DNA of 64,000 nt from Streptomyces sp. NBC_00377 (GTDB taxonomy: Bacteria > Actinomycetota > Actinomycetes > Streptomycetales > Streptomycetaceae): positions 5,084,001 through 5,148,000 of the forward strand of contig NZ_CP107958.1 of NCBI RefSeq assembly GCF_036075115.1. Reading direction: 5' to 3'. The notes under the pieces are model-generated. The model was given only the letters and a program-made list of their open reading frames with translations. It ran no database searches and was not told where the DNA came from. The number at the start of each line of letters is the position of its first letter. Positions within the stretch are counted from its first letter, which is position 1. Of the stretch, positions 1 to 9,250 are shown piece after piece. The position numbers and the translations under genes were made by a program.

Positions 1-531
1 GAGCCGACGCCCAACTCGCCTCTCTCCGAGGAGATGGCCGAGCTGGCGGAGGCGGAGGACGCGGAGGTCACGGCGACCGCGCCCGCGGCCCTGCCGGCGG
101 CTCCGCGCCGGGGCACCATCGCCGCGGTCGCCGAGGAGCTGGGTCTGCGCCGCGCCCGGGTCCTCTCCCGCTACGGGCTGCACACCGCGGCCGACCGCTG
201 GGAGGACGGCTTCGGTCCGAAGACGCCCATGGCCCAGGCGGCCCCCGCTTCGTGTGTGAGCTGCGGTTTCCTCACCCGCATCGGCGGCTCCCTCGGCCAG
301 GCCTTCGGGGTCTGCGCCAACGAGTTCTCCCCGGCCGACGGCCGGGTGGTCTCCCTGGCGTACGGCTGCGGCGGCCACTCGGAGGCGGCCGTGATGCCGA
401 CCCCGCCGCGGCCGGCTCCGCCGGTCGTCGACGAGACCCGGGTCGACCCGTTCCCGCTCCGCCCGGCGGCCGACTCGGGTTCCGTGCCGGAGACGACGGA
501 CGAGGACACGGCGGAGCTGGGTCACTCCTAG
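1..531 (+). CDS. DUF3027 family protein, C-terminal part (5' end outside window)
   Basis: The frame is open from the first base, so the start lies upstream of the window. The visible 176 residues end in the block typical of actinobacterial DUF3027 proteins: CVSCGFL, then GVCANEFSP, then YGCGGHSE. The spaced cysteines suggest a small zinc-binding fold, but no biochemical role is established for the family. The tail after this block is a Pro/Asp/Glu-rich low-complexity stretch. The next gene on the same strand starts 400 bases later, so co-transcription is not obvious. Family assignment is from recognition of the cysteine block. Function is unknown. Confidence 0.8.
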   Translation, partial: EPTPNSPLSEEMAELAEAEDAEVTATAPAALPAAPRRGTIAAVAEELGLRRARVLSRYGLHTAADRWEDGFGPKTPMAQAAPASCVSCGFLTRIGGSLGQAFGVCANEFSPADGRVVSLAYGCGGHSEAAVMPTPPRPAPPVVDETRVDPFPLRPAADSGSVPETTDEDTAELGHS

Positions 532-930
532 GTCTGCCGACCCGGGAGGCCTCGGCACCCGCCGGGGTCTCGGGTCCTGGGGTCCGGTTCGGGTCCTGCC
601 CCGGGCCCGTACTCGGCCGGCGGGCACGCGCGTGACCGACGGGTTCGCCGCCACCTGGTCCGGGGCGACCGGTGACAGCCAGGGTCGGCCGGGTATCCCC
701 GGGTGCCGTCCCGGGCCGTTCACCGGCCGTGCCGGTGTCGTTCCGGACTGCCGTCGCCGTCGCCTCCTGGGTGCATCAGGGGCTCGTTCGGCCTCTCGCG
801 CCCCGTGCGCCCGTAGTCGTTGCGCGATTGTGATGCGGGTCCGCTCGGGGCCCGGTCCGGTCCCGAGTCCCGTTCTGCCGTTACTGCGCCGCGCGGTACC
901 TTCGAGCCCACGCCGACGAGGAGAGTGACA
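532..930. other. Intergenic stretch upstream of the sacsin-like ATPase gene
   Basis: About 400 bases without a convincing gene. It is GC-rich with biased composition. A weak promoter-like pair, TTCTGC and TACCTT about 18 bases apart near 874-901, lies some 30 bases before the next start codon. No strong terminator or repeat was seen. Confidence 0.4.
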
Positions 931-3900
931 GTGAGCAAGTTCGTGCTGCCGGCACCCGAGGGCGCGGACCCCTTCGGCACGGCCCGCCTGCGTCGCGGAG
1001 TGCTGGACGCCTGGGCCACCAGTCCCGCCCGCTTCCGGGAGGACGCCAACGCCGAGGAGGACCTCGTCCTCGGCGGGTACCGGGACCGGCTCGTCGTCGA
1101 GCTCGCGCAGAACGCCGCGGACGCCGCGGCCAGGGCCGGGGTGCCGGGCCGGCTGCGGCTGACCCTCCGGGACGGTGTCCTGGTCGCCGCCAACACGGGC
1201 GCGGCCCTGGACGCCGCCGGTGTGGAGTCCCTCGCCACCCTCCGTGCCTCGGCCAAGCGCGAGGAGCGGCAGTCGGCCACGGCCGTCGGACGGTTCGGGG
1301 TCGGCTTCGCCGCCGTCCTGGCCGTCACCGACGAGCCCGCCGTCGTCGGACGGCACGGAGGGGTCCGCTGGGACCTCGCCGAGGCCCGCACGCTCGCCTC
1401 CGAGACCGCCCGGCACAGCCCGGGGCTCGGTGACGAGGTCCGGCGGCGGGACGGACATGTGCCGCTGCTCCGGCTGCCCTTCGCCGCCCAGGGCACCGCG
1501 CCCGACCCGTACGACACGGCCGTGATCCTGCCGCTGCGCGACGCCGCCGCCGCCGACCTCGCCGAACGCCTCCTCACCGTCGTCGACGACGCCCTCCTCC
1601 TCGCCCTGCCGGGTCTGGAGGAGGTCGTGATCGAGATCGACGGCGACGCGCCCCGCGTCCTGAGCCGGGCCGCCGATCCCACCGACGACGCCCTCACCGT
1701 CGTGGCCGACACCCGGGACGGGACGACCCGCTGGCGCGTCGCCGCCGTGCACGGCCCCCTCACGCCCGACCTTCTCGCCGACCGCCCCGTGGAGGAGCGG
1801 CTGCGCCCTCACTGGTCGGTCACCTGGGCCGTACCGGTCGACGACGACGGTTCGCCCGCCCGGCCCCGCACCACTCCCGTCGTGCACGCCCCCACCCCCA
1901 GCGACGAGGCGCTCGGCGTCCCCGCCCTGCTCATCGCCTCCTTCCCGCTCGACACCACCCGCCGGCACGCCGCCCCCGGCCCGCTGACCGACCATCTGGT
2001 GCGGTGCGCGGCGGACGTGTACGCGGGTCTGCTGGCCGGCTGGCGGCCGGTGGGCGCCGGGATCATCGACCTCGTGCCCGGCCCGCTGGGCAAGGGAGAG
2101 CTCGACGGGGCGTTGCGTCAGGCGATCCTCGAGCGGCTGCCGCGTACCGCCTTCCTGCCGCCCGCCGTCCGGCCCCAGCCCGAGGAGGAGGACCGGGGCG
2201 AGGACGCGGTCGGGTTCCCGGAGGCGCTGCGGCCCCGGGACGCCGAGGTAGTCGAGGGCGCCGGCGCCGACACCGTGCGGGTGCTGGCGGAGGTGCTCCC
2301 CACCCTGCTGCCCGCCGGACTGGAACGGCGCGTCGAGCTGCGTACCCTGGGCGTGGCCCGGGTCCCGCTGGCCGATGCCGTCGACCGGCTGGCCGGCCTG
2401 GAGAAGGACCCGCAGTGGTGGTACCGGCTCTACGACAGCCTCGCCGGCGTCGACCCGGAGCGGCTCTCCGGGCTTCCCGTGCCCCTGGCCGACGGCCGGA
2501 CCACCATCGGCCCCCGTCAGGTGCTGCTGCCCACTCCGGACGCGACCGGCCCCGACCCGGAGATCCTCGCCCGTCTCGGCCTCAAGGTCGCCCACCGGGA
2601 CGCGGCGCACCCCCTCCTGGAGAAGCTCGGCGCGCTGCCCGCGACACCCCGCGCCGTCCTGACCACCCCGCAGGTCCGGGCCGCCGTCGCCGCGTCCCTG
2701 GACGACGACGCAGGCGCCTGGGACGACCGGGACACCCCGGACGCCGAGGAACTCGCCGACACGGTGCTCGCCCTGGTCCGCGACGCGGGACTGGAACCCG
2801 GTGACGAGCCCTGGCTCGGCGCGCTCGCGTTGCCCGACGAGGAGGGGGAACTCGTCCCCGCCGGTGAAATGGTGCTGCCGGGCAGCCCGTTCGCCTCCGT
2901 CGTCCGGGAGGGCGAACTCGCCCAGGTGGACGCCGAACTGGCGGAGCGGTGGGGCGAACAGCCCTTGGCCGCCTGTGGTGTCCTGGCCGGTTTCGCGCTG
3001 GTGCGCGCCACGGACGTGGTCCTCGACCCGGACGAACTGGAGCCCCGCGACGGGGACTTCGCGGAGCCCGACGACGCGGGTCTGCTGGACGCCGTCGACG
3101 TGTGGTGCGAGGACATCCTCGACCGCTTCCCCGACAGCCCGGTGCCTCCCGTCGCCACCGAACTGGTCGCGGTGCGCGACCTCGACCTCGTGGACGAGGA
3201 CCGCTGGCCCCAGGCCCTCGCGCTGCTGGCCCGGCCGCCGCTGCGGGACGCCCTCATCCAGCCGGTCCGGATCCTCCTGCCCGACGGCACCCACGAGGTC
3301 GTACGGCCGTACACCGCATGGTGGTTGCGCGGGAACCCGGTGCTCGACGGCCGCCGCCCGGCCGGTCTGCTGGCCGCCGGCGGGGACCCGCTGCTGCACG
3401 GCCTGTACGAGGAGGCAGACGCCACCGGCTTCGACGACGAGCAGGTGCTGCGCGCCCTCGGTGTGCGGACGTCCGTGGCCGCGCTCCTCGACGAGCCCGG
3501 CGGCGCCGCCGAACTCCTCGAGCGTCTCGCCGACCCGGAGCGTACGGTCACCGGCGCCCAACTGCACGGGCTGTACGGTGCGCTGGCCGAGCTGGATCCC
3601 GAGCAGGTGACCCTTCCGGACGAGCTGCGGGCCGTCGTCGACGGGCGGGTCGAGGTCGTGGACGCGGCCGACGCCGTCGTCGTCGACTCACCCGATCTGC
3701 TGCCGTTCACCGAAGGGGTGCCGCTGCTTCCGGTACGGCCCGCCCGGGCCGCCGAACTGGCCGAACTGTTCCAGGTACGGCGACTGAGCGAGTCGGTGAC
3801 CGGGCAGGTCGACTCCGAGGGCGTCGAGCACGACGTGCCGGAGCCGGTACGGGCGCTGCTGGGGCCGCGCACGCCCGCCACGTACGTCGAGCACGAGGAA

Positions 3901-4092
3901 CTCGTCGTGGACGGCACGGAGATCGACTGGCGGCTGACGGACGACGGCGTCCTGCACGCCGCCACCCTGGAAGGCGTCGCCGCCGGACTCGCCTGGGCGG
4001 CGAGGCAGTGGCCGCGCCGCTTCGAGGTCGCGGCCCTCCTGGAGGACCCGTCACGCACCCGCGAACTGGCCCGGGACCGCTGGTTCGACTGA
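931..4092 (+). CDS. Sacsin/Hsp90-like GHKL ATPase-domain protein
   Basis: A protein of 1,053 residues with an N-terminal GHKL (Hsp90/sacsin type) ATP-binding domain. The N-box ELAQNAADA lies near residues 55-65. A G1-like AANTGA follows, in which Asn replaces the usual Asp, and the glycine-rich GRFGVGFAAV is near residue 120. The remainder is acidic and lacks recognisable enzymatic motifs. The GTG at 931 was chosen because GAGGAG stands 8-10 bases before it and homology-like sequence begins there; an upstream in-frame ATG at 820 has no ribosome site. Such proteins are commonly labelled 'molecular chaperone Hsp90' in Streptomyces, but chaperone activity is inference. Cytoplasmic. Confidence 0.8.
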   Translation: MSKFVLPAPEGADPFGTARLRRGVLDAWATSPARFREDANAEEDLVLGGYRDRLVVELAQNAADAAARAGVPGRLRLTLRDGVLVAANTGAALDAAGVESLATLRASAKREERQSATAVGRFGVGFAAVLAVTDEPAVVGRHGGVRWDLAEARTLASETARHSPGLGDEVRRRDGHVPLLRLPFAAQGTAPDPYDTAVILPLRDAAAADLAERLLTVVDDALLLALPGLEEVVIEIDGDAPRVLSRAADPTDDALTVVADTRDGTTRWRVAAVHGPLTPDLLADRPVEERLRPHWSVTWAVPVDDDGSPARPRTTPVVHAPTPSDEALGVPALLIASFPLDTTRRHAAPGPLTDHLVRCAADVYAGLLAGWRPVGAGIIDLVPGPLGKGELDGALRQAILERLPRTAFLPPAVRPQPEEEDRGEDAVGFPEALRPRDAEVVEGAGADTVRVLAEVLPTLLPAGLERRVELRTLGVARVPLADAVDRLAGLEKDPQWWYRLYDSLAGVDPERLSGLPVPLADGRTTIGPRQVLLPTPDATGPDPEILARLGLKVAHRDAAHPLLEKLGALPATPRAVLTTPQVRAAVAASLDDDAGAWDDRDTPDAEELADTVLALVRDAGLEPGDEPWLGALALPDEEGELVPAGEMVLPGSPFASVVREGELAQVDAELAERWGEQPLAACGVLAGFALVRATDVVLDPDELEPRDGDFAEPDDAGLLDAVDVWCEDILDRFPDSPVPPVATELVAVRDLDLVDEDRWPQALALLARPPLRDALIQPVRILLPDGTHEVVRPYTAWWLRGNPVLDGRRPAGLLAAGGDPLLHGLYEEADATGFDDEQVLRALGVRTSVAALLDEPGGAAELLERLADPERTVTGAQLHGLYGALAELDPEQVTLPDELRAVVDGRVEVVDAADAVVVDSPDLLPFTEGVPLLPVRPARAAELAELFQVRRLSESVTGQVDSEGVEHDVPEPVRALLGPRTPATYVEHEELVVDGTEIDWRLTDDGVLHAATLEGVAAGLAWAARQWPRRFEVAALLEDPSRTRELARDRWFD

Positions 4093-4439
4093 CACGGGCG
4101 GGCCACGGCGGCGGACACGGGGCGGGCTGAAGGCCTCGCGCGGGGCGGGGCGACGGCCTCGCGCCGGGCGAGGTACCGCCTCCCCCGCTCCGGGCCGCGC
4201 CTCCCGCGGTCCGGGCCGGCGGACGGCTGCGGAGCGGGTGACTGCCTTTCCCCGGACGGGTGGTGACGGTGTGAAGATTTCTTCCACGAATTCCTCACGA
4301 GACGTACAACCATCCGCCCCCGTCAGTCATCTGATCACGTGAGTCAGAAGACTCCCCGATCACTTTGGCCCCCGGATGCCACGACGAGCCGTGCGAACGG
4401 CCACCGTCCGGGAGGGCCCCTCTCCTCAGGGGGAACGCA
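4093..4439. promoter_or_regulatory. Upstream region of the first secreted paralogue
   Basis: 347 bases without a gene. The left part is G/C-rich. The right part turns AT-richer (TGAAGATTTCTTCC near 4272) and contains the 8-bp palindrome TCACGTGA at 4335-4342. The last bases, GGGGGAACGCA before the ATG, are nearly the same as those before the second paralogue, so the translation-initiation region was duplicated with the gene. A promoter here is likely but not pinned down. Confidence 0.4.
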
Positions 4440-5366
4440 ATGCGCATACGAGCCACCGTGGCCGCCGTCACCGGCGCCCTGGCCCTGTCCGCTCTCGCCG
4501 TGCCGGCCGCGCAGGCCGCCGGCGGCGGCTCGCACGACCCCGTCGACACCCTGAAGGCCCTCCGCGCGGCCACCTCCGGCAGGACCACCTTCACCGGCGC
4601 CGCCCCCACCGAGACCGGCACCCCGTACGCGCTGGACGCCAAGTTCGGCAACGTCAGGATCAACAAGGGCAAGCCGATCGTCGCCGGCGTCAGCAACAAG
4701 GTCACGGTGCCGGTCACCTTCACGGTCACGCACGGCACGGGCGTCGACCTCACCGCGGACGACACCGAGCTGGACCTTCTCGTCTACCGCGGCCGGTACA
4801 GCGCCCCGGCCAACATCCTCGTCGGCGACGACTACCCGGCCTGCGTCAACACCTCCGCCACGGTCGCCACCTGCAAGAGCACCCTGGACATCTACCCGGG
4901 CGAGGAGCTGGAGAACGCCGACGCCACCTCGTGGAAGGCGCTCGGCTTCATCGTCGACTGGAACGGCCAGGACCCGTTCGACGACGACGCCGACCTCAGC
5001 AAGGTCGGCTACACCGAGCAGGACGCCCTGGCCGCCACCAAGCTCCAGCGCTTCTCCAGGCTGACGGTCAACGCGGCACCGGAGCCGGTGAAGAAGGGCA
5101 GGACCATCACGGTCACGGGCAAGCTGTCCCGTGCCAACTGGGACACCGGCAAGTACGCCGGCTACTCCACCCAGGCGGTGAAGCTACAGTTCCGCAAGAA
5201 GGGCAGCACCACCTACAGCACGGTGAAGACCGTCACCACCAGCACCACCGGCGCCCTGAAGACCACGGTCAAGGCCTCAGTGGACGGCTACTACCGCTAC
5301 AGCTTCGCGGGCACGTCGACCACCCCGGCGGTCAGCGCCGCGGGCGACTTCGTCGACGTGAAGTAG
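4440..5366 (+). CDS. Secreted protein with Ig-like C-terminal domain, paralogue A
   Basis: 308 residues. It begins with a Sec signal peptide, MRIRATVAAVTGALALSAL up to an AQA cleavage site near residue 26, so the protein is exported. The middle part (about 60-200) is a beta-rich region with one likely disulphide pair, CVNTS...CKST. The C-terminal 95 residues (NAAPEPVKKGRTITVTGKLS onward) form an Ig/Big-like domain ending GDFVDVK. The next gene is a clear paralogue. Relatives in Streptomyces are sometimes called calcium-binding, but no EF-hand is visible here and function is unknown. The start is fixed by the signal peptide and the GGGGGAACGC leader. Confidence 0.85.
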   Translation: MRIRATVAAVTGALALSALAVPAAQAAGGGSHDPVDTLKALRAATSGRTTFTGAAPTETGTPYALDAKFGNVRINKGKPIVAGVSNKVTVPVTFTVTHGTGVDLTADDTELDLLVYRGRYSAPANILVGDDYPACVNTSATVATCKSTLDIYPGEELENADATSWKALGFIVDWNGQDPFDDDADLSKVGYTEQDALAATKLQRFSRLTVNAAPEPVKKGRTITVTGKLSRANWDTGKYAGYSTQAVKLQFRKKGSTTYSTVKTVTTSTTGALKTTVKASVDGYYRYSFAGTSTTPAVSAAGDFVDVK

Positions 5367-5390
5367 GCACCGGCCAGGACGCCGCGGCAG

Positions 5391-5419
5391 GAGCGGCCGG
5401 CCCCGCGGGCCGGCCGCTC
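5391..5419 (+). terminator. Strong hairpin terminator after paralogue A
   Basis: A perfect 13-bp stem (5391-5403 with 5407-5419) closes a three-base loop 25 bases after the stop codon and is followed by CTCTTTC. It separates the two paralogues transcriptionally. Confidence 0.75.
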
Positions 5420-5483
5420 GCCGCTCTTTCCCACCTCTTACCTCCCGGGGCACAACTGGCCCCTTCCACCGTGGATCTCACCT

Positions 5484-5530
5484 GATGGGTCAACAGACCC
5501 AGAGATCTCTCCTCCATCTGGGGAAACGCA
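5484..5530 (+). promoter_or_regulatory. 5' leader of paralogue B with small hairpin
   Basis: TGGGTC (5486-5491) and GACCCA (5496-5501) form a perfect 6-bp stem with an AACA loop, 29 bases before the ATG of the second secreted paralogue. The ribosome site region GGGGAAACGCA follows at 5520-5530. The hairpin could stabilise the leader; a regulatory role is inference. Confidence 0.35.
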
Positions 5531-6343
5531 ATGCGCATACGCGCCCTCGTGGTCGCCGCCTCCGGCGCCCTCGCTCTCTCCGCCCTCGCCGTCCCGGCCG
5601 CCCAGGCCGCTCCGACGGCGGCGCCGAACGTCACCTTCTCCAACGTGAAGGTCAACGCGGGCAAGGCCGTCGTGGTCGGCCCCACGGCCAAGGTCACCGT
5701 CACCGCCACGTACACCGTCACGAAGCCCGCCGGCCTCAACGCGAGCTCCTTCGACAGCGGTCCGATGCTCTACCGGGGCACCGCCCTCAACGAGTCGTCC
5801 GAGATCATCGCCGGTGACGAGCCGGGCACGTGCAGGGCTGCCTCCACGACGGTCCTCAACTGCACGGCCAAGATCCAGTTCCGGCCGACCCCCTCCAGCG
5901 ACTACGACGACCTGGCCAACAGCCAGGCCGGCACCTGGCGGGTGGGAGCGCTCGCCGTCCCGCACAACGCCACGGGCGAGAGCGACCTCAAGTGGCAGAG
6001 CAACCTGGGCACCGTGAAGGTGCTGCGCCAGGCGAAGCTCACGGCCGACGCCACGCCCGAGCCGGTGAAGAAGGGCAAGACCCTCACCATCACGGGCAAG
6101 CTGACCCGCGCCAACTGGGACACCGGCAAGTTCGCCGGTTACGCGGCCCAGCCGGTGAAGCTCGAGTTCAAGAAGAAGGGCGCCACCGCCTACACCACGG
6201 TCAAGACCGTCAAGACCAGCTCGACCGGAGTCGTGAAGACCACGGTCAAGGCGTCCGCGGACGGCTACTACCGCTACAGCTTCGCCGGCGCCACGACGAC
6301 TTCCGCGGCCAGCTCGTCGGGTGACTTCGTCGACGTGAAGTAG
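5531..6343 (+). CDS. Secreted protein with Ig-like C-terminal domain, paralogue B
   Basis: 270 residues. The signal peptide (MRIRALVVAASGALALSAL, AQA near residue 26) and the C-terminal Ig-like domain (DATPEPVKKGKTLTITGKL to GDFVDVK) are closely related to the preceding gene. The central domain is shorter and more divergent, again with one cysteine pair, CRAASTTVLNC. A terminator lies between the copies, so they are probably expressed independently. The next gene is convergent, with only 14 bases between the stops. Likely a secreted cell-envelope or extracellular protein; its binding partner is unknown. Confidence 0.85.
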   Translation: MRIRALVVAASGALALSALAVPAAQAAPTAAPNVTFSNVKVNAGKAVVVGPTAKVTVTATYTVTKPAGLNASSFDSGPMLYRGTALNESSEIIAGDEPGTCRAASTTVLNCTAKIQFRPTPSSDYDDLANSQAGTWRVGALAVPHNATGESDLKWQSNLGTVKVLRQAKLTADATPEPVKKGKTLTITGKLTRANWDTGKFAGYAAQPVKLEFKKKGATAYTTVKTVKTSSTGVVKTTVKASADGYYRYSFAGATTTSAASSSGDFVDVK

Positions 6344-6357
6344 TCCGGCCCGTCCGG

Positions 6358-8724
6358 CTAGTCCGGAAAGCGGCGGTCGACCCACCTCCAGGAGAACTCC
6401 AGGGCGACCGCCGCCACCGCCGCCACCGCCACCGCGATCCACGGCATCGACATCCCGACCAGCTTCAGCGCGAAGAAGTCCTGGAGCCACGGGACCACGA
6501 GGACGAGCAGGAACGCCCCGCCCATCGAGGCCACCAGCAGTATCCGCCACCAGGTGTACGGCCGGGCGATGATCGCCAGCACCCACATCGAGATCAGGAA
6601 CAGCGTGAGGGTCGCCGCACTGGTCTCGGCCTCCAACGAGCCCGCACCCGTGTACTCGTGACGGGCGATCAGATAGGTGACGAAGGTCGCGGCCCCGGCC
6701 ACCACTCCGCCCGGGACCGAGTACCGCATCACCCGCCGTACGAAGTGCGGCCGGGCCCGTTCCCTGTTGGGGGCGAGGGCGAGGAAGAAGGCCGGGATGC
6801 CGATGGTGAGAGTGGACAGCAGCGTCAGGTGCCTGGGCAGGAAGGGGTATTCGACCTGCCAGCACACCACCAGCAGGGCCAGCAGCACCGAGTAGACCGT
6901 CTTCACCAGGAAGAGGGTCGCCACCCGGGTGATGTTGCCGATGACGCGCCGGCCCTCCGCCACCACCGACGGCAGGGTGGCGAAGCTGTTGTTCAGAAGC
7001 ACGATCTGCGCGACCGCCCGGGTGGCCTCGGACCCCGACCCCATCGCGACGCCGATGTCGGCGTCCTTCAGCGCGAGGACGTCGTTGACGCCGTCCCCCG
7101 TCATCGCGACCGTGTGCCCGCGTGACTGGAGCGCGCCGACCATGTCCCGCTTCTGCTGCGGGGTGACCCGGCCGAACACCGTGCCCTGGTCCAGCGCCCG
7201 GCCCAGGCCCTCCGGCTCGGCGGGCAGCCGGCGCGCGTCGACCGTACGGCCGTCCAGTCCGAGTTTCGCGGCCACCGCCCCGACCGACACCGCGTTGTCG
7301 CCGGAGACGACCTTGGCGCGGACGTCCTGCTCGGCGAAGTAGCGCAGGGTGTCCGCCGCGTCCGGCCGCAGCCGCTGGTCGAGTACGACGAGGGCGGCGG
7401 GCTTCGCGCCGCGGGCGGGTTCGGGGTCGTCGAGTTCGCGGGCGGCGCGGGCCAGCAGCAGCACGCGCAGGCCCCGCTCGTTGAGCCGCTCGGTCTCGGC
7501 GAGGGCGGGATCACCGTCCTCCAGCAGCACGTCCGGCGCCCCCAGCAGCCAGGTGCCGATCTCCCCGTCGCCCTCGCTGAAGCTGGCGCCGCTGTACTTG
7601 CGGGCGGAGGAAAAGGGCAGCGACTCCGTGCAGCGCCAGTCCTCGGCGTCCGGGTAGGCGTCGATGATCGCCCGGAGCGAGGCGTTCGGCCTGGGGTCGG
7701 ACTCCCCGAGGGCCCCGAGCACCTGGCGTACGTACGACTCGTCGTAGCCGTCGAGTGTGCTGAGCCCGGTGACGTCCATGCCGCCCTCGGTCAGCGTGCC
7801 GGTCTTGTCCAGGCAGACGGTGTCGACGCGGGCGAGGCCCTCGATGGCCGGCAGTTCCTGCACCAGGCACTGTTTGCGGCCGAGCCGGATGACGCCGATC
7901 GCGAAGGCGACCGAGGTGAGCAGGACGAGTCCCTCCGGGACCATCGGGACGATGCCCCCGACGGTGCGGGCGATGGACTCCTTGAGGTCGTTGTTCTTGA
8001 CGAACAGCTGGGTGATCACCAGGCCGATCGCGGCCGGGACCATCATCCACGTCACGTACTTGAGGATCGTGGAGATGCCCGAGCGCAGCTCGGAGTGGAC
8101 CAGCGTGAAGCGGGAGGCCTCCTCGGCGAGCTGGGCGGCATAGGCCTCCCGGCCGACCTTCCGGGCCTGGAAGGCGCCGCCGCCGGCCACCACGAAGCTG
8201 CCCGACATGACCTGGTCGCCGGGCCGTTTGACGACGGCGTCGGCCTCGCCGGTGAGCAGCGACTCGTCGATCTCCAGTCCGTCCGCCTCGACGCACACCC
8301 CGTCCACGGCGACCTTGTCGCCGGGGCCGATCTCGATGAGGTCGTCGAGGACGAGTGCGGAGGTGGCGACCCGGACGGCCGTGCCGTCGCGGCGGACGGT
8401 GGGCCGGGCCTCGCCGACGACCGCGAGGGAGTCCAGGGTCTGCTTGGCCCGCCACTCCTGGATGATGCCGATGCCGGTGTTGGCGAGGATCACGAAGCCG
8501 AACAGGCCGTCCTGGATGGGGGCGACGACGAGCATGATCAGCCACAGGACGCCGATGATCGCGTTGAAGCGGGTGAAGACGTTGGCCCGGACGATTTCGC
8601 CGACGGACCGGCTGCTGCGGACGGGAACGTCGTTCACCTGGCCGCGCGCCACCCGGTCCGCGACCTCGGCGGCGGTGAGGCCGGTCGCCGTCGGCGCGGA
8701 GGCGGGTGCGTCGGTGTGGGCCAT
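6358..8724 (-). CDS. Cation-translocating P-type ATPase, CtpE-like
   Basis: 788 residues with every P-type hallmark in order. The actuator loop is LTGEAD; the fourth membrane helix has PEGL; the phosphorylation site is CLDKTGTLTEGG; the nucleotide-binding segment is ARKYSGASF; the hinge is TGDGVNDVLALKDADIGVAMG. About eight to ten hydrophobic helices are seen, including a C-terminal set. There is no N-terminal CxxC heavy-metal domain. PEGL, rather than CPC, favours the calcium-type group; the mycobacterial relative CtpE imports calcium, so that substrate is inferred. The ATG at 8724 gives a normal Ala-rich N-terminus. A DUF2530 gene lies 118 bases upstream on the same strand. Confidence 0.9.
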   Translation of the reverse strand: MAHTDAPASAPTATGLTAAEVADRVARGQVNDVPVRSSRSVGEIVRANVFTRFNAIIGVLWLIMLVVAPIQDGLFGFVILANTGIGIIQEWRAKQTLDSLAVVGEARPTVRRDGTAVRVATSALVLDDLIEIGPGDKVAVDGVCVEADGLEIDESLLTGEADAVVKRPGDQVMSGSFVVAGGGAFQARKVGREAYAAQLAEEASRFTLVHSELRSGISTILKYVTWMMVPAAIGLVITQLFVKNNDLKESIARTVGGIVPMVPEGLVLLTSVAFAIGVIRLGRKQCLVQELPAIEGLARVDTVCLDKTGTLTEGGMDVTGLSTLDGYDESYVRQVLGALGESDPRPNASLRAIIDAYPDAEDWRCTESLPFSSARKYSGASFSEGDGEIGTWLLGAPDVLLEDGDPALAETERLNERGLRVLLLARAARELDDPEPARGAKPAALVVLDQRLRPDAADTLRYFAEQDVRAKVVSGDNAVSVGAVAAKLGLDGRTVDARRLPAEPEGLGRALDQGTVFGRVTPQQKRDMVGALQSRGHTVAMTGDGVNDVLALKDADIGVAMGSGSEATRAVAQIVLLNNSFATLPSVVAEGRRVIGNITRVATLFLVKTVYSVLLALLVVCWQVEYPFLPRHLTLLSTLTIGIPAFFLALAPNRERARPHFVRRVMRYSVPGGVVAGAATFVTYLIARHEYTGAGSLEAETSAATLTLFLISMWVLAIIARPYTWWRILLVASMGGAFLLVLVVPWLQDFFALKLVGMSMPWIAVAVAAVAAVALEFSWRWVDRRFPD

Positions 8725-8842
8725 GGGATCGACGGTACGTGCGGATCTGAGGGTTCACCCCCTGAGGACGCCGAAGATCCGACCTCGGGAGGACGGGGGC
8801 GACGCCGGGGGTAGTGCCTGGGTAGTACCGTCCCGGCGGGGT

Positions 8843-9133
8843 CTAACCGGCGACCGGGCCCACGGGTGCGTTCGGCTCGCCCGGCTCCTTCGCCGCGTCC
8901 CGTCGGATCGCCGCGTCCCGCTTGCGGACGTACCAGATGCCGATGAGGCCGAGCCCGGCGCCCGCGAGGCACGTCCAGACCCACCACAGATGGCCGTGGT
9001 CGTCGAACCAGCCGTAGAAGGGGAGCTGGACGAGGAAGAGGAGGAACCAGAGGATCGTGCCGCCGGTGACGGTGGCGACCACGGGGCCTTCCAGGGGCTC
9101 GGGCGCCTCGTGTTCAGGGATCCACTTCTTCAT
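8843..9133 (-). CDS. DUF2530 small membrane protein
   Basis: 96 residues with two predicted membrane helices (TGGTILWFLLFLVQLPFYGW and LWWVWTCLAGAGLGLIGIWYV), a basic loop after the second helix and a hydrophilic tail. The layout matches the actinobacterial DUF2530 family, whose function is not known. It is divergent from the purine permease gene, sharing a 117-base intergenic region, and lies upstream of the P-type ATPase on the same strand. Confidence 0.85.
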   Translation of the reverse strand: MKKWIPEHEAPEPLEGPVVATVTGGTILWFLLFLVQLPFYGWFDDHGHLWWVWTCLAGAGLGLIGIWYVRKRDAAIRRDAAKEPGEPNAPVGPVAG

Positions 9134-9250
9134 GGTGCTCAGCTTACGAGGCGGACGGGTCTACGCGCGGAGATGGCCGATCCGAACGTTATATGTTCAT
9201 ACTGAAACGGTTTGATCCTGACCACTTCTCTTCGTAGGAAACGCCAAAAG

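Noticed and set aside
720..1763. Long minus-strand frame opposite the sacsin-like ATPase gene
   Set aside because: It is an arginine/serine-rich antisense shadow, typical of GC-rich coding DNA, with no domain and no ribosome site.
4335..4342. TCACGTGA palindrome, similar to the core of the Streptomyces parS site
   Set aside because: The flanks (CTGA before, GTCA after) do not match the GTTTCACGTGAAAC consensus, and a single partial site is weak evidence.
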